A stretch of 37,632 bases of DNA. It comes from Thermoleophilia bacterium (GTDB taxonomy: Bacteria > Actinomycetota > Thermoleophilia > Gaiellales > JAICJC01). Below the pieces are notes generated by a model, which worked only from the letters and a program-made list of their open reading frames with translations, made no database searches and was not told the DNA's origin. The stretch spans positions 1-37,632 of the forward strand of contig JAICKX010000018.1 of assembly GCA_025927685.1 (NCBI GenBank). The letters run 5' to 3'. Of the stretch, positions 20,413 through 28,780 are shown piece by piece. The number at the start of each line of letters is the position of its first letter. The first letter of the stretch is position 1. The translations under genes and the position numbers were made by a program.

Positions 20413-22059
20413 CTACGGCGCCGCCGCGGCCTGCGGACAGAGCTGCGCGGAGTCGAGGTGGGCCGCGAAGCGGTAGAGCCGCGCCATCCGGCGGAAGTCG
20501 CGCACGCCCGGGTCGCCGGCCGACGCCTGCCGCCACAGGCGGGTGCCGAGGAAGAGCGCGCTTCGGATCCGCGTGTAGCGCGGCTCCGAGACGGCGACAA
20601 CGTAGTCGCCGTAGATGGACGTCGTCGCGCCCGCGCCGTCGAGCGCCGCCGCCACGTCGAGCGGGTGGCGCGTCGCGGCGATCAGCCACACCCGCTGCGG
20701 GTAGGGACGCTGGCCCAGGCGGCGGATCAGCCCGCAGCGGCTGGCCGCGTCGACGGACTTCCACCGAGAAAGCGCCGTGCCGTCGGGTGCGTCGAGCACC
20801 GCGTAGGCCCCGAAGAGGCGCGGGTCCTCGAGCGGGCCGTGGACGCCGCCCGTCGTGAGCAGCATGTCGTGCGGCCCGAAGTCGGCGGCCAAACCCAGGC
20901 TCGCGTCGCGCAGGTCGGAGTTGAAGTTCGAGAGGTCGTTCCGGCCCGAGACGAGAAGCGGCAGGAGCAGCAGCGCCAAGAGAACGCCGCCGGCGATCCG
21001 GCGCCGGCCGGGGAGACGGCCAACCTCGAGGGCGAAGCCGGCGAGCGCGGTGGCGAAGCCCGGGAGCAGGAACGACAAGTGGCGCTCGGGCGCGAAGTCC
21101 TCCGACGCCGCCGTGAGGATCTGGAGCAGGAGGAGCGGCAGCACGAGCCAGACTGCCGCGACGATCGCCGCCCGCCGGTTTCGGAGCGCGAGCGCGGCGA
21201 TGCCCGCGATCATGGCCGCGGCCACCAGGAACCAGTAGGCCGGCACCGACGAGCCGGTGACGTGCGAGGCCAGGTCGCTCCAGAAGGAGCGCGACAGCAG
21301 GTCGACGACGGCCCCGCCCTTCCCCACGCCGTACTTGGACTCGAGCGGGGCGTACAGGTGCCGCAGCCACAGGAACGCGCCGGCGGCCAGCACGAGCCCG
21401 GCGCCCATCGCCAGGAGCGCGCGCCGGTCTCCGCGCCGCCGGGTCAGCAGCGCGTGGCCGCCCAGCCCCGCCAGGAGCACGAGCTCGGACGCCAGCGCGA
21501 AGAGCCCGAACGGGTGCGACGCGACGAGCAGGAGCGCCGAGACCGCGTAGGGCAGCGCCCACACGACGCGGCCCGTCCGCACCAGGACGAGCAGGAGCCA
21601 CAGGCTGCCGTACGCGCAGGCGATCATCGCGGTGTACCCGCGCGCGAACTGGGCCAGATGGATCGTGATCGGCGTGATCGCGGTGACGACCGCGACCGTG
21701 GCGCCGCCCGCCCGGCCCAGCAGCTCGCGCCCGCAGCCGAACGCCAGCCCCACGGCCAGGATGCCGAAGAGGGCCGACGGCAGCCGCAGGCCGAGGATGT
21801 CGTGGCGCCAGGCGAGCGAGGCGTGCACGATCAGGTAGTGGAGCGGCGGCCCGTGCCGGTCCCAGATCGCCACGTGGAGGACGTCGCGGGCGCTCGGCTG
21901 TCCGGCCACGTGCAGCGTGACCGCCTCGTCGTGGTGCATCGGGCGGAAGTCGAGCCCGAACCCGACCACGAGGACGGCATAGCCGACCACGGCGAGGCCG
22001 CCCAAGAGCCCGGGCCACCGTTCGGCCGCAAGAGCCCGCACCCGGGCACGACTGAGCAT
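20413..22059 (-). CDS. GT39/ArnT-like membrane glycosyltransferase
   Basis: 548 residues, 11-13 membrane helices. GT-C enzyme family that moves a sugar from polyprenyl phosphate to a protein or lipid on the outer face. The first exoloop reads FRPMHHDEAVTLH, with the Asp-Glu that acts as catalytic base in GT39/ArnT proteins, and the second loop has WDRHGPPLHYLIVH, typical of this group. HPFGLFALASE and the C-terminal soluble segment complete the layout. Start ATG 22059 is preceded by GATAAT at 9 bases; a longer frame to 22194 would run through the divergent GT2 gene and is rejected. It diverges from the GT2 of the amino-sugar operon, which may make its lipid-linked donor sugar. Confidence 0.88.
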   Translation of the reverse strand: MLSRARVRALAAERWPGLLGGLAVVGYAVLVVGFGLDFRPMHHDEAVTLHVAGQPSARDVLHVAIWDRHGPPLHYLIVHASLAWRHDILGLRLPSALFGILAVGLAFGCGRELLGRAGGATVAVVTAITPITIHLAQFARGYTAMIACAYGSLWLLLVLVRTGRVVWALPYAVSALLLVASHPFGLFALASELVLLAGLGGHALLTRRRGDRRALLAMGAGLVLAAGAFLWLRHLYAPLESKYGVGKGGAVVDLLSRSFWSDLASHVTGSSVPAYWFLVAAAMIAGIAALALRNRRAAIVAAVWLVLPLLLLQILTAASEDFAPERHLSFLLPGFATALAGFALEVGRLPGRRRIAGGVLLALLLLPLLVSGRNDLSNFNSDLRDASLGLAADFGPHDMLLTTGGVHGPLEDPRLFGAYAVLDAPDGTALSRWKSVDAASRCGLIRRLGQRPYPQRVWLIAATRHPLDVAAALDGAGATTSIYGDYVVAVSEPRYTRIRSALFLGTRLWRQASAGDPGVRDFRRMARLYRFAAHLDSAQLCPQAAAAP

Positions 22060-22068
22060 CGGCGCGGG

Positions 22069-22108
22069 ATTATCGGCCAACGCGGGCGTCCAGGGCCGCC
22101 GGTACCCT
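22069..22108. promoter_or_regulatory. divergent -10 boxes between GT39-like and GT2 genes
   Basis: GATAAT on the minus strand (22074-22069) is 9 bases before the GT39-like ATG. TACCCT on the plus strand (22103-22108) is 6 bases before the GT2 ATG at 22115. Both suggest leaderless transcripts from one 55-base intergenic gap. Confidence 0.42.
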
Positions 22109-22114
22109 TGCCCG

Positions 22115-23038
22115 ATGGCCGCCGCCCCGGACGTGAGCGTGGTCGTCCCCGTGCTCGACGAGGAGGCCACCGTCGAGCCGCTCTTCCGGGGCATCGTCGC
22201 CGCGCTCGACGGGGCCGGCCTCCCGGGCGAGGTGATCTTCGTGGACGACGGCTCGTCCGACGCGACGTTCGAGCGCCTGGCGCGCCTGCACGAGGCCGAT
22301 GCGCGCCTGCGCGTCCTCTCCTTCGACCGGAACTACGGCCAGCACCCGGCCATGCACGCCGGCATCTCGGCGGCCCGCGGCCGGATCGTGGTGACGATGG
22401 ACGGCGACCTCCAGAACGCGCCGTCCGACATCCCCCACCTCGTCGCGGCCGTCGAGGCCGGCGCCGACGTCGCCTCGGGCAGGCGCCGCGGCCGGGCCGA
22501 CCCGTTCCTGCGCCGGATGCCGTCGGCCGCGATCAACCGCATGCTCGGCCGCCTGACCGGCGTCGGGCTCGCCGACTTCGGCTGCGCGTTCAACGCCTAC
22601 CGGCGCGAGGCGCTCGACCCGGTCATGCACCGCATCGGGCGGCAGAAGTTCACGAAGGCGATCGTCTGCTCGACGGGGGTGCGCGTCGTCGAGGTCGACC
22701 TCGAGCACCGCCCGCGCGAGGACCGGAGCCGGTACCGGCCGCTGGCGCTCGTCAAGATGGCCCTCCAGGTCATCACGGGTTTCTGGCCCGGGCTGTCCCA
22801 GCGGGTGGGGCTGACCGTGGCCGTTCTCGGTATCCTTTCCAGCGCCGGCGTAGGGGTGTGGGGTCTGGTCGACTGGATCCGGCACGGGAGCCCGCCCGGC
22901 CTCGCCCTCCTCGGAGCGGCGGTGCTTCTTCTGCTCGGCCTCCACGGCGCGCTGATGGCGATCGTGGGCGAGCAGCTCGGCCGGATCCAGCGACTCGCGG
23001 AGCGGGGTCCGGGGTACACCATCGAACGAGAGCTTTGA
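22115..23038 (+). CDS. GT2 polyprenyl-phosphate glycosyltransferase (ArnC/GtrB/DPM1-like)
   Basis: 307 residues. A GT-A domain (residues 1-230) with SVVVPVLDEEATV, IFVDDGSSD and the DXD region TMDGDLQNAP is followed by two C-terminal membrane helices (about 235-290). This is the layout of enzymes that move a sugar from a nucleotide onto undecaprenyl or polyprenyl phosphate on the cytoplasmic face. The next genes encode nucleotide-sugar modifying enzymes and a YbhN-type membrane protein, so its donor may be the modified amino sugar they make. It starts a probable six-gene operon; the stop is 7 bases before the next ATG. It cannot be decided from sequence alone which sugar it uses. Confidence 0.9.
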   Translation: MAAAPDVSVVVPVLDEEATVEPLFRGIVAALDGAGLPGEVIFVDDGSSDATFERLARLHEADARLRVLSFDRNYGQHPAMHAGISAARGRIVVTMDGDLQNAPSDIPHLVAAVEAGADVASGRRRGRADPFLRRMPSAAINRMLGRLTGVGLADFGCAFNAYRREALDPVMHRIGRQKFTKAIVCSTGVRVVEVDLEHRPREDRSRYRPLALVKMALQVITGFWPGLSQRVGLTVAVLGILSSAGVGVWGLVDWIRHGSPPGLALLGAAVLLLLGLHGALMAIVGEQLGRIQRLAERGPGYTIEREL

Positions 23039-23045
23039 GACCTCC

Positions 23046-24044
23046 ATGAAGCGAATCCTTGTCACCGGCGGCGCCGGGTTCATCTCCTCGAACATGATCC
23101 GCTACCTGCTCCAGGAGACGGAGCACGAGGTCGTCACGATGGACGCGCTCACGTACGCCGGCAACCTCGCAAACCTGGCCGATGTCCTCGAGCACGAGCG
23201 GCTGCGGTTCATCCACGGCGACATCCGCGACCTGGGCGACGTGACCTCGGCGCTCGAGGGGGTCGACGTGATCGTGAACGCGGCGGCCGAGTCGCACGTC
23301 TCGAAGTCGATCGAGCAGGGCGGCGGCGAGTTCGTGACGACGAACGTCGTCGGCACCCAGGTGCTGCTGGACGCGATCCGCGAGCGGCCCGTCGACCGGT
23401 TCATCCTCATCTCGTCGTCCGAGGTGTACGGCACCGCCGAGTCCGACCCGATGACCGAGCACCACCCGCTCAACCCGCGCTCGCCGTACGCGGGCACCAA
23501 GGCCGGCGGCGACCGGCTGGCCTACTCGTACTGGTGCACGTACGGGCTGCCGATCACGATCATCCGCCCGTTCAACAACTACGGGCCCTACCAGCATCCC
23601 GAGAAGGTCATCCCGCGCTTCATCATCCAGGCGCTGACCGACCGACCGCTCACGATCCACGGGAACGGGCTCGCCAGCCGCGACTGGCTGCACGTCTTCG
23701 ACACGGCCGAGGCGATCACGGCCGCCTGCGAGGTGCCGCTCGACGCGATCGTGGGCGAGACGATCAACGTCGCGACGGGCGTCGACGAGTCGGTCGAGGA
23801 GATCGCCGACGCGATCCTGGCCATCCTCGGAAAGCCGGCCTCGCTGAAGCACCACGTGACCGACCGTCCCGGCCAGGTCGACCGGCACATCGGATCGACC
23901 GACAGGGCGCTCCGACTGCTCGGATGGCGATCGAGCATCCCGTTCGCCGACGGCCTCGAGCGCACCGTCCGCTGGTACCGGGACAATCCGGACTGGTGGC
24001 AGTCGGTCATGGCCACGGAGGAGACGGCTCAGACCGTCGTGTGA
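23046..24044 (+). CDS. NAD-dependent nucleotide-sugar 4,6-dehydratase/epimerase (extended SDR)
   Basis: 332 residues. The NAD-binding site is TGGAGFISSN (usual GGxGFIGSN, here with Ser). The active site is SSSEVYGTA, and the Tyr-Lys pair is in SPYAGTKAGGDRL. IIRPFNNYGPYQHPEKVIPR and RDWLHVFDTAEAI are standard substrate-domain motifs. RmlB (dTDP-glucose 4,6-dehydratase) has Thr-Asp-Glu where this protein has Ser-Ser-Glu; the Ser/Thr-Ser-Glu form is seen in LegB-type UDP-GlcNAc 4,6-dehydratases and in UDP-glucuronate decarboxylases. With an aminotransferase two genes downstream, a dehydratase producing a 4-keto-6-deoxy sugar is the best fit. Its stop overlaps the GTG of the ATP-grasp gene. Confidence 0.88.
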   Translation: MKRILVTGGAGFISSNMIRYLLQETEHEVVTMDALTYAGNLANLADVLEHERLRFIHGDIRDLGDVTSALEGVDVIVNAAAESHVSKSIEQGGGEFVTTNVVGTQVLLDAIRERPVDRFILISSSEVYGTAESDPMTEHHPLNPRSPYAGTKAGGDRLAYSYWCTYGLPITIIRPFNNYGPYQHPEKVIPRFIIQALTDRPLTIHGNGLASRDWLHVFDTAEAITAACEVPLDAIVGETINVATGVDESVEEIADAILAILGKPASLKHHVTDRPGQVDRHIGSTDRALRLLGWRSSIPFADGLERTVRWYRDNPDWWQSVMATEETAQTVV

Positions 24045-25147
24045 CCGAGGCTCCCACGCTCGTCGTGCTCGGCGGCGGGCCGGCGCAGCGTCACGCCATC
24101 GACGCCGCGCACGCGCTGGGCGTGCGCACCCTCGTCTGCGACTCCGAGCCCGGCGTCGGCGACGTGCCCGTCTCGAGCGAGGACGAGGACGGGGTGCGCG
24201 CGGCGGCGGCAGGTGCCGCCGGGCTGATCGCACCCGGGACGGACTGGCCGGTCCGCGTCGCCGCGAGCGTGGCCCGCGACCTGGGCCTTCGCCACCCCAT
24301 CTCCCCGGAGGTGGCGAGGCTGGCGACCGACAAGATCGCGCAGCGGCGGGCGCTCGACGCCGGCGCCGTTCCCCAGCCGGCATGGTCGACCGACGCTCCG
24401 CCCGCCTATCCGTGCGTCGTCAAGGCGCCCGATCGCCAGGGTCAGCGGGCGATGTCGATCCTCGCGGACGCCTCCGGCCTCGAGGAGGCGGCCCGGCGGG
24501 CGGCGGCCGAGTCGCGCAGCGGCCGGGTCCTGTTCGAGGGGTTCGTGCCGGGCCCCGAGGTGACGGTGAACGGGTTCACGGCCGAGAGCCGCGGGATCGT
24601 GGCGGCGGTCACCGACCGCATCCACTTCGAGGGCGCGCCCGGGGTGGCCCGCCGGCACGTCTACCCCCCGGAGCGCGACCCGGCCGCGGCGGCCCAGAGC
24701 GCGGTGCGGGCGGTCGAGGCGCTCGGCATCGGCGCCGGCCCGTGGTACGTCCAGGTCATCCTCGGGCCGGACGGCCCCCGCATCGTCGAGGTCGCAGCGA
24801 GGCTCGGCGGCGGCCACGACTCCGAGCTCGTGAAGCTCACGACCGGGGTCGACCTGGCCCGCGCCGCGGTGCTGGCGGCGCTCGGGCGGCCCGTGAGCGC
24901 GGCCGACGTGACGCCCGCTCCGGCCGGTGCCGGAGTGATCGAGTTCCTCGAGGCGCCGCTCGGGAGGCTGGTACAGGCGGCGGGGCCGGCGGAGGCGTCC
25001 TTCTACCATGCCGGAGGACACGTCTACGGCCCGATCCGCATCGCCACCGACAGGGCCGGGTACGTGCTTGCCGGCGGCGCGACGAGAGACGACGCGCTCG
25101 CCCGGGCGGCCGCCGCGGCGGCCGCCGTCCGCTTCGAGGTGACATGA
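24041..25147 (+). CDS. ATP-grasp family ligase
   Basis: 368 residues, GTG start overlapping the upstream stop (GTGA). The N-terminal pre-ATP-grasp domain shows LVVLGGGPAQRHAIDAA. The ATP-grasp domain has YPCVVKAPDRQGQRAM (nucleotide-binding lysine and glycine-rich loop), VLFEGFVPGPEVTVNGF, and the metal-binding GPRIVEVAARLGGGHDSELV. This resembles carbamoyl-phosphate-synthetase-large-chain-like or biotin-carboxylase-like amino-acid ligases. Such enzymes join a carboxylate to an amine via an acyl phosphate. Sitting between a 4,6-dehydratase and a PLP aminotransferase, it may attach an amino acid or small acid to the amino sugar; this is inference. It ends in an ATGA overlap with the aminotransferase gene. 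Confidence 0.9.
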   Translation: MTEAPTLVVLGGGPAQRHAIDAAHALGVRTLVCDSEPGVGDVPVSSEDEDGVRAAAAGAAGLIAPGTDWPVRVAASVARDLGLRHPISPEVARLATDKIAQRRALDAGAVPQPAWSTDAPPAYPCVVKAPDRQGQRAMSILADASGLEEAARRAAAESRSGRVLFEGFVPGPEVTVNGFTAESRGIVAAVTDRIHFEGAPGVARRHVYPPERDPAAAAQSAVRAVEALGIGAGPWYVQVILGPDGPRIVEVAARLGGGHDSELVKLTTGVDLARAAVLAALGRPVSAADVTPAPAGAGVIEFLEAPLGRLVQAAGPAEASFYHAGGHVYGPIRIATDRAGYVLAGGATRDDALARAAAAAAAVRFEVT

Positions 25148-26358
25148 GCCGCGCCCCGACATCCCAGCCGCTCGCCATCGACGGGGGCGCCCCCGTGCGC
25201 GAGACGCTGCTGGAGTTCTCCCCGCCGGTGATCGGGCAGGCCGAGATCGACGCCGTCACCGCGACGCTCGAGTCCGGCTGGCTCACGTCAGGCCCACGCG
25301 TGCTCGAGCTCGAGGAGCGCTTCGCCGAGTACGCGGGGGCCGAGCACGCCATCGCCACCTCGTCGTGCACCGACGCGCTGCATCTGGCGCTGCGCGTGGC
25401 GGGAGTCGGCGCCGGCGACGAGGTGATCACGAGCTCGTTCACGTGGCCGGCGACGGTGAACGCGATCCTCCACACCGGCGCGACGCCGCGGTTCGCCGAC
25501 ATCGACGTCGAGACCCTGAACGTCGACGCGGCACTGGTCGAGGCGGCGATCACGCCGCGCACGCGGGCGGTCGTGCCGGTGCATTTCGCCGGTGGGCCCT
25601 GCGACATGGACGCGATCGAGCTGGCGGTCAAGGGCCACGAGGTCGCCATCGTGGAGGACGCCGCCCACGCCGTCGAGTCGACCGTGCGGGGCCGCAAGGT
25701 GGGGGCGATCGGCGATCTCACCTGCTTCTCGCTCTACGCCACCAAGAGCCTGGCGGGGGGCGAGGGCGGCATCGTCACCACCAACTCGGCTGCGCTGGCA
25801 AAACGGCTCCGGCTCCTGCGCGCGCACGGGATCACGCGCGATCCGTGGCGGCGTGCCCAGACGCGCACGCTCGGCCACTACGACGTCGTCGAGCCGGGCT
25901 GGAAGGCCAACCTGGCCGACCTCCAGGCGGCGGCCGCGCTCCCGAAGATCGGCCGCATCGACGAGTTCCGCGCCCACCGCGCCGATCTGGTCGAGCGGTA
26001 CGACGCCGGCCTCGCGCCGCTCCAGGGGATCGAGCCGATCGGGCGACCCGGGTTCGGCGTCCACGCCCACCACCTCTACGTCGTCCGCATCGACCCGGCG
26101 CCGGCCGGTGCCGACCGCGACGCGTACGCGGCGGCGCTCATGGCCGAGAACATCGCCACCGGCCTGCACTTCCTGCCGGTGCACCAGCTCACCTGGTACC
26201 GCGAGCATCTCGATCCGGCGCCGCTGCCCGAGACCGAGCGCGCCGGCGCCGAGGTGCTGTCGCTGCCGCTGGCGGCGGCCCACTCGGAGGCCGACATCGA
26301 CGACGCGCTCGCCGCCGTGCGCAAGGTGCACGCGGCCTACGCGGGCGTGGGGCCGTGA
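25144..26358 (+). CDS. DegT/DnrJ/EryC1/StrS-family PLP sugar aminotransferase
   Basis: 404 residues. PLP enzyme that converts a keto-sugar nucleotide to an amino sugar, usually with glutamate as amino donor. Visible: ESGWLTSGPRVLELEERFAEY, TSSCTDALHLALR (PLP phosphate site), VEDAAHAVES (cofactor Asp), and the lysine that forms the Schiff base in SLYATKSLAGGEGG. The C-terminal half has HHLYVVRID and TGLHFLPVH, also typical. Preceded by ATP-grasp (ATGA overlap) and followed by a YbhN-type protein (GTGA overlap), so all are translated from one message. The substrate is probably the 4-keto product of the dehydratase at 23046. Confidence 0.94.
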   Translation: MSRAPTSQPLAIDGGAPVRETLLEFSPPVIGQAEIDAVTATLESGWLTSGPRVLELEERFAEYAGAEHAIATSSCTDALHLALRVAGVGAGDEVITSSFTWPATVNAILHTGATPRFADIDVETLNVDAALVEAAITPRTRAVVPVHFAGGPCDMDAIELAVKGHEVAIVEDAAHAVESTVRGRKVGAIGDLTCFSLYATKSLAGGEGGIVTTNSAALAKRLRLLRAHGITRDPWRRAQTRTLGHYDVVEPGWKANLADLQAAAALPKIGRIDEFRAHRADLVERYDAGLAPLQGIEPIGRPGFGVHAHHLYVVRIDPAPAGADRDAYAAALMAENIATGLHFLPVHQLTWYREHLDPAPLPETERAGAEVLSLPLAAAHSEADIDDALAAVRKVHAAYAGVGP

Positions 26359-27425
26359 GCAGGCGGACGCGGGTCACGATCGAGGCGGTCATCTCGGCCG
26401 TCCTGATCGTCGCGATCCTCCAGTGGGCGGGCATCCACCGGGTGCTGCACGAGCTCAGCCGCACCCAGCTTTCGTGGTTCCTGCCTGCGATCGCCGTGAG
26501 CGTCGCCACGGTGCCGGTCATGGCGCTTCGCTGGCGGCTCCTGCTCACGGCGAAAGGCATCGACGCGCCCATCGCGTGGCTCACCCGCACCTACTTCGTG
26601 GCGCTCTTCGCGGGCCAGTTCCTGCCGGCGGCGATCGGCGGCGACGCGGTGCGGGCGGTCGAGCTGGGCCGGCGCACACGCGACGCCCCGGAGGCGGTGG
26701 CATCGGTCCTGATCGATCGGCTGGTCGGGCTCGTCTCGCTCGTCGTCCTCGCGCTGGCGGCGGTGATCGGGGGAGGCGGGTCGGCCCGCCGGCCGGGCGT
26801 CGTCGCCGCCGAGGCGGCCTTCGGCGCCGCCGCAGGCGTCGCGCTGGCGCTCCTCTTCTCGAGCCGTCTGCGCGGCATCGTGGCCCGGACGCTCGAGCCG
26901 CGCCCGGACGGGCACCGCCTGGCCGCCGGCGAGCGCTTCTACGACGCGCTGCACACCTACCGCGGCCACTCGGCCACGCTGGCGCTCGTCGGCGCGCTGG
27001 CGCTGGTCGTCCAGGTCGCCCGCGTGGGCGTCATCTGGCTTCTCGTCCGAGCGCTCGGCCTCCACGTCCCGGACTCGGTCATCCTCCTCACCGGGCCGGT
27101 CGTCTTCGCGTCGCTGGCCCTGCCCGTCTCGCTGAACGGCATCGGCGTGCGCGAGGGCGTCTTCGTCTACTTCCTGCACGGCTACGCCGCGAGGCCGCAG
27201 GCGGTCGCGCTCGGCCTGGCCTTCTACGCCGTCGGCACGATCACCGCGCTCGGCGGCGCAGGAGTGCTTGGGGCCCGGTTCCTGCGCCACGGGATCGGAG
27301 CGGTCAGGCCGCGTACGCGGATCGAGGGAGGCGAGTCGGCGCCCGACCTCCCCGGCGGAGGGCCCACGATCCCCCACTCTGGGGATGGCGCGACGGCACC
27401 TGCCGAACGATCTACCCGAGCATGA
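26355..27425 (+). CDS. YbhN/AglD-type membrane protein (lysylphosphatidylglycerol synthase TM family)
   Basis: 356 residues from a GTG overlapping the aminotransferase stop. Seven or eight membrane helices; the N-terminal pattern VLHELSRTQLSWFLPAIAVS, then ALRWRLLLTAKGID, and the central GQFLPAAIGGDAVRAVELGRR are family hallmarks, as is LPVSLNGIGVREGVFVYFL. Members are often encoded with polyprenyl glycosyltransferases and are suspected of moving or handling lipid-linked sugars, but the biochemical role is not settled. Here it follows a complete amino-sugar set, which favours that role. A hydrophilic tail of about 45 residues ends the protein. Its stop overlaps a 42-residue miniprotein. Confidence 0.9.
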   Translation: MSRRTRVTIEAVISAVLIVAILQWAGIHRVLHELSRTQLSWFLPAIAVSVATVPVMALRWRLLLTAKGIDAPIAWLTRTYFVALFAGQFLPAAIGGDAVRAVELGRRTRDAPEAVASVLIDRLVGLVSLVVLALAAVIGGGGSARRPGVVAAEAAFGAAAGVALALLFSSRLRGIVARTLEPRPDGHRLAAGERFYDALHTYRGHSATLALVGALALVVQVARVGVIWLLVRALGLHVPDSVILLTGPVVFASLALPVSLNGIGVREGVFVYFLHGYAARPQAVALGLAFYAVGTITALGGAGVLGARFLRHGIGAVRPRTRIEGGESAPDLPGGGPTIPHSGDGATAPAERSTRA

Positions 27426-27550
27426 CCCTCCCCCGCACCCGCGTCCGCGCCGTCACCCAGGACGAGTCGCTGACGGTCGTCCACCGGCTCCTCGTGCTCG
27501 GCACGCTCCTGTGCCTGGCCGCCGCCGTGGCCGGCGCGCTCGTCAACTGA
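27422..27550 (+). CDS. 42-residue single-helix membrane miniprotein
   Basis: A small frame starting at ATG 27422, overlapping the preceding stop by ATGA, exactly the coupling used throughout this operon. It encodes a basic N-terminus (MTLPRTRVRAVTQDES) and one hydrophobic segment (VVHRLLVLGTLLCLAAAVAG) ending in Leu-Val-Asn. Predicted topology is one membrane helix. It resembles no family I know. The start overlap and the hydrophobic, Arg-initiated composition argue for a real gene. It may assist the YbhN-type protein or a glycosyltransferase of the operon. Confidence 0.6.
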   Translation: MTLPRTRVRAVTQDESLTVVHRLLVLGTLLCLAAAVAGALVN

Positions 27551-27563
27551 GGCTCCGCCGGCG

Positions 27564-28217
27564 TCAGCAGCAGCCGTCGGCACAGCCGTGGCCGCGCCAG
27601 GATTCGAGACCCTCGCGCGCCGCGACAGCCGCGATCGCCAAGCCTGCGAGCGGGTCGGCCCACCACCAGCCCAGAAGCGCGTTCGCCCCGAGGCCGAGAA
27701 GCACGGCCACCGACAGGTAGGCGCAGAGGAGATTCTGTGTGCCCTCCGAGACGGTGGCGGCGGAACCGAGCCGATGACCGACCCGACGCTTGGCTCGCGC
27801 GAGCACCGGCATCGACGGGGCGGTGACGGCCGCGAGGCCGATGCCGACCCAGCTGGGGTCGGGGCGGCTGGAGCCGCCGAGCGTTCTGAGGGACTCGACG
27901 GTGACGTAGGCGGCCAGCAGGAGGAACGAGATGGCGATCACCTGCTGGGCGCGCCGCTCGGCGGACTCCGATTGCAGGCGCCGGCCCGTGAAGAGCCACA
28001 CGACGACCGATCCCGCGAGCGCCTCGATCAGGCTGTCGATGCCGAAGCCCACGAGCGCGACCGACGAGGCGGAGATGCCGGCGGCGACGGCGATCGCGAA
28101 CTCGGCGACGTGCCACAGGCCTCCACCCCACGCCAGGCGCCGCGCTCGGCGCTGAAGGTGCACCCGCTCGGCCGGGTCAGGCGCCCGAGCGTGGACGACC
28201 ATCGGCAGCGCGCTCAC
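27564..28217 (-). CDS. cation-diffusion-facilitator-like membrane protein with Cys-rich tail
   Basis: 217 residues, with five or six membrane helices. FGIDSLIEALAGS (Asp61) and WWADPLAGLAIA (Asp188) match the membrane-embedded ion site of the CDF family, though the His partners of classical Zn/Cd transporters are not obvious. The usual cytoplasmic C-terminal metal-sensor domain is missing; instead the protein ends GHGCADGCC, a short Cys/His cluster that could bind a metal. GTG 28217 overlaps the stop of the upstream cupin gene (GTGA), so the two are coupled; an ATG at 28202 is an alternative start. Function is predicted as cation transport of unknown specificity. Confidence 0.8.
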   Translation of the reverse strand: MSALPMVVHARAPDPAERVHLQRRARRLAWGGGLWHVAEFAIAVAAGISASSVALVGFGIDSLIEALAGSVVVWLFTGRRLQSESAERRAQQVIAISFLLLAAYVTVESLRTLGGSSRPDPSWVGIGLAAVTAPSMPVLARAKRRVGHRLGSAATVSEGTQNLLCAYLSVAVLLGLGANALLGWWWADPLAGLAIAAVAAREGLESWRGHGCADGCC

Positions 28218-28762
28218 ACCATGCCGTCCTCGCTCCCCGGCAGGCCCTCCTTGTAGGGCGCGCGCGTCGATTCCGGCGTATCGGCGTAGGCGACCTTGCC
28301 GGTCGTCGCCTCCTCCTTGACACCGGCGCTGTGCTTCAGCGCCACGTCCGAGACCGGGTAACGCAGGCCCTCGCCCGCGTTTCGCGCACCCGCGCCGATC
28401 ATGACGCACGGCCCGTCGCCCGCGCCGACGAAGACGTGCTCGGTCCACGGCGGGCAGTGCACGAAGTCCCAGGCCCTGAGCGGCCGCTCCTCGCCCTCCA
28501 CGAGGAGGATGCACTCGCCGCTCACCACCAGGAAGTCCTCCTGGCCCTCCTCGGCGTGGTAGTAGCAGTTGGGCTGTCCGGGCCACATCACCTGGATGTT
28601 GATCCCGTAGTGGGGGAAGCCCGGCTCGCCCTCGAACGTGACGCCGGAGCCGAACTTCTCGTTGTGGATCCACTCGGCCTCGCGCGCGTTCACGACGTAC
28701 CAGCCCTCGCCGGCCGGCTTCTTGCCGCCCGGCCCGTCCTCCATGGAGGCTTCCGGCACCAT
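28214..28762 (-). CDS. cupin-domain protein
   Basis: 182 residues with one cupin barrel (about residues 55-135). The first motif CYYHAEEGQEDFLVVSGE supplies His and two Glu ligands. RAWDFVHCPPWTEHVFVG is the second motif, with its His. WYVVNAREAEWIH and FPHYGINIQ precede the barrel. The C-terminal 45 residues are polar. ATG 28762 has a good ribosome site (GGAGG, 9 bases upstream); an ATG six codons later is possible. A small inverted repeat overlaps the likely transcription start. Coupled to the CDF-like gene, so it may respond to or chaperone the same metal, but cupins are too diverse to name a reaction. Confidence 0.85.
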   Translation of the reverse strand: MVPEASMEDGPGGKKPAGEGWYVVNAREAEWIHNEKFGSGVTFEGEPGFPHYGINIQVMWPGQPNCYYHAEEGQEDFLVVSGECILLVEGEERPLRAWDFVHCPPWTEHVFVGAGDGPCVMIGAGARNAGEGLRYPVSDVALKHSAGVKEEATTGKVAYADTPESTRAPYKEGLPGSEDGMV

Positions 28763-28780
28763 CCTCGTCCCTCCCCGGTC

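Noticed and set aside
22059-22194. N-terminal extension of the GT39-like protein to 22194
   Set aside because: It would overlap the start of the divergent GT2 gene by 80 bases, with Ser/Thr low-complexity sequence. Homology and the first helix begin after 22059.
17608-23049. 1813-codon open frame on the plus strand
   Set aside because: It is antisense or out of frame to five clear genes (RNA methyltransferase, metallopeptidase, GT39-like, GT2 and others), and its translation is Arg/Pro/Ala-rich low-complexity sequence typical of GC-rich shadow frames.
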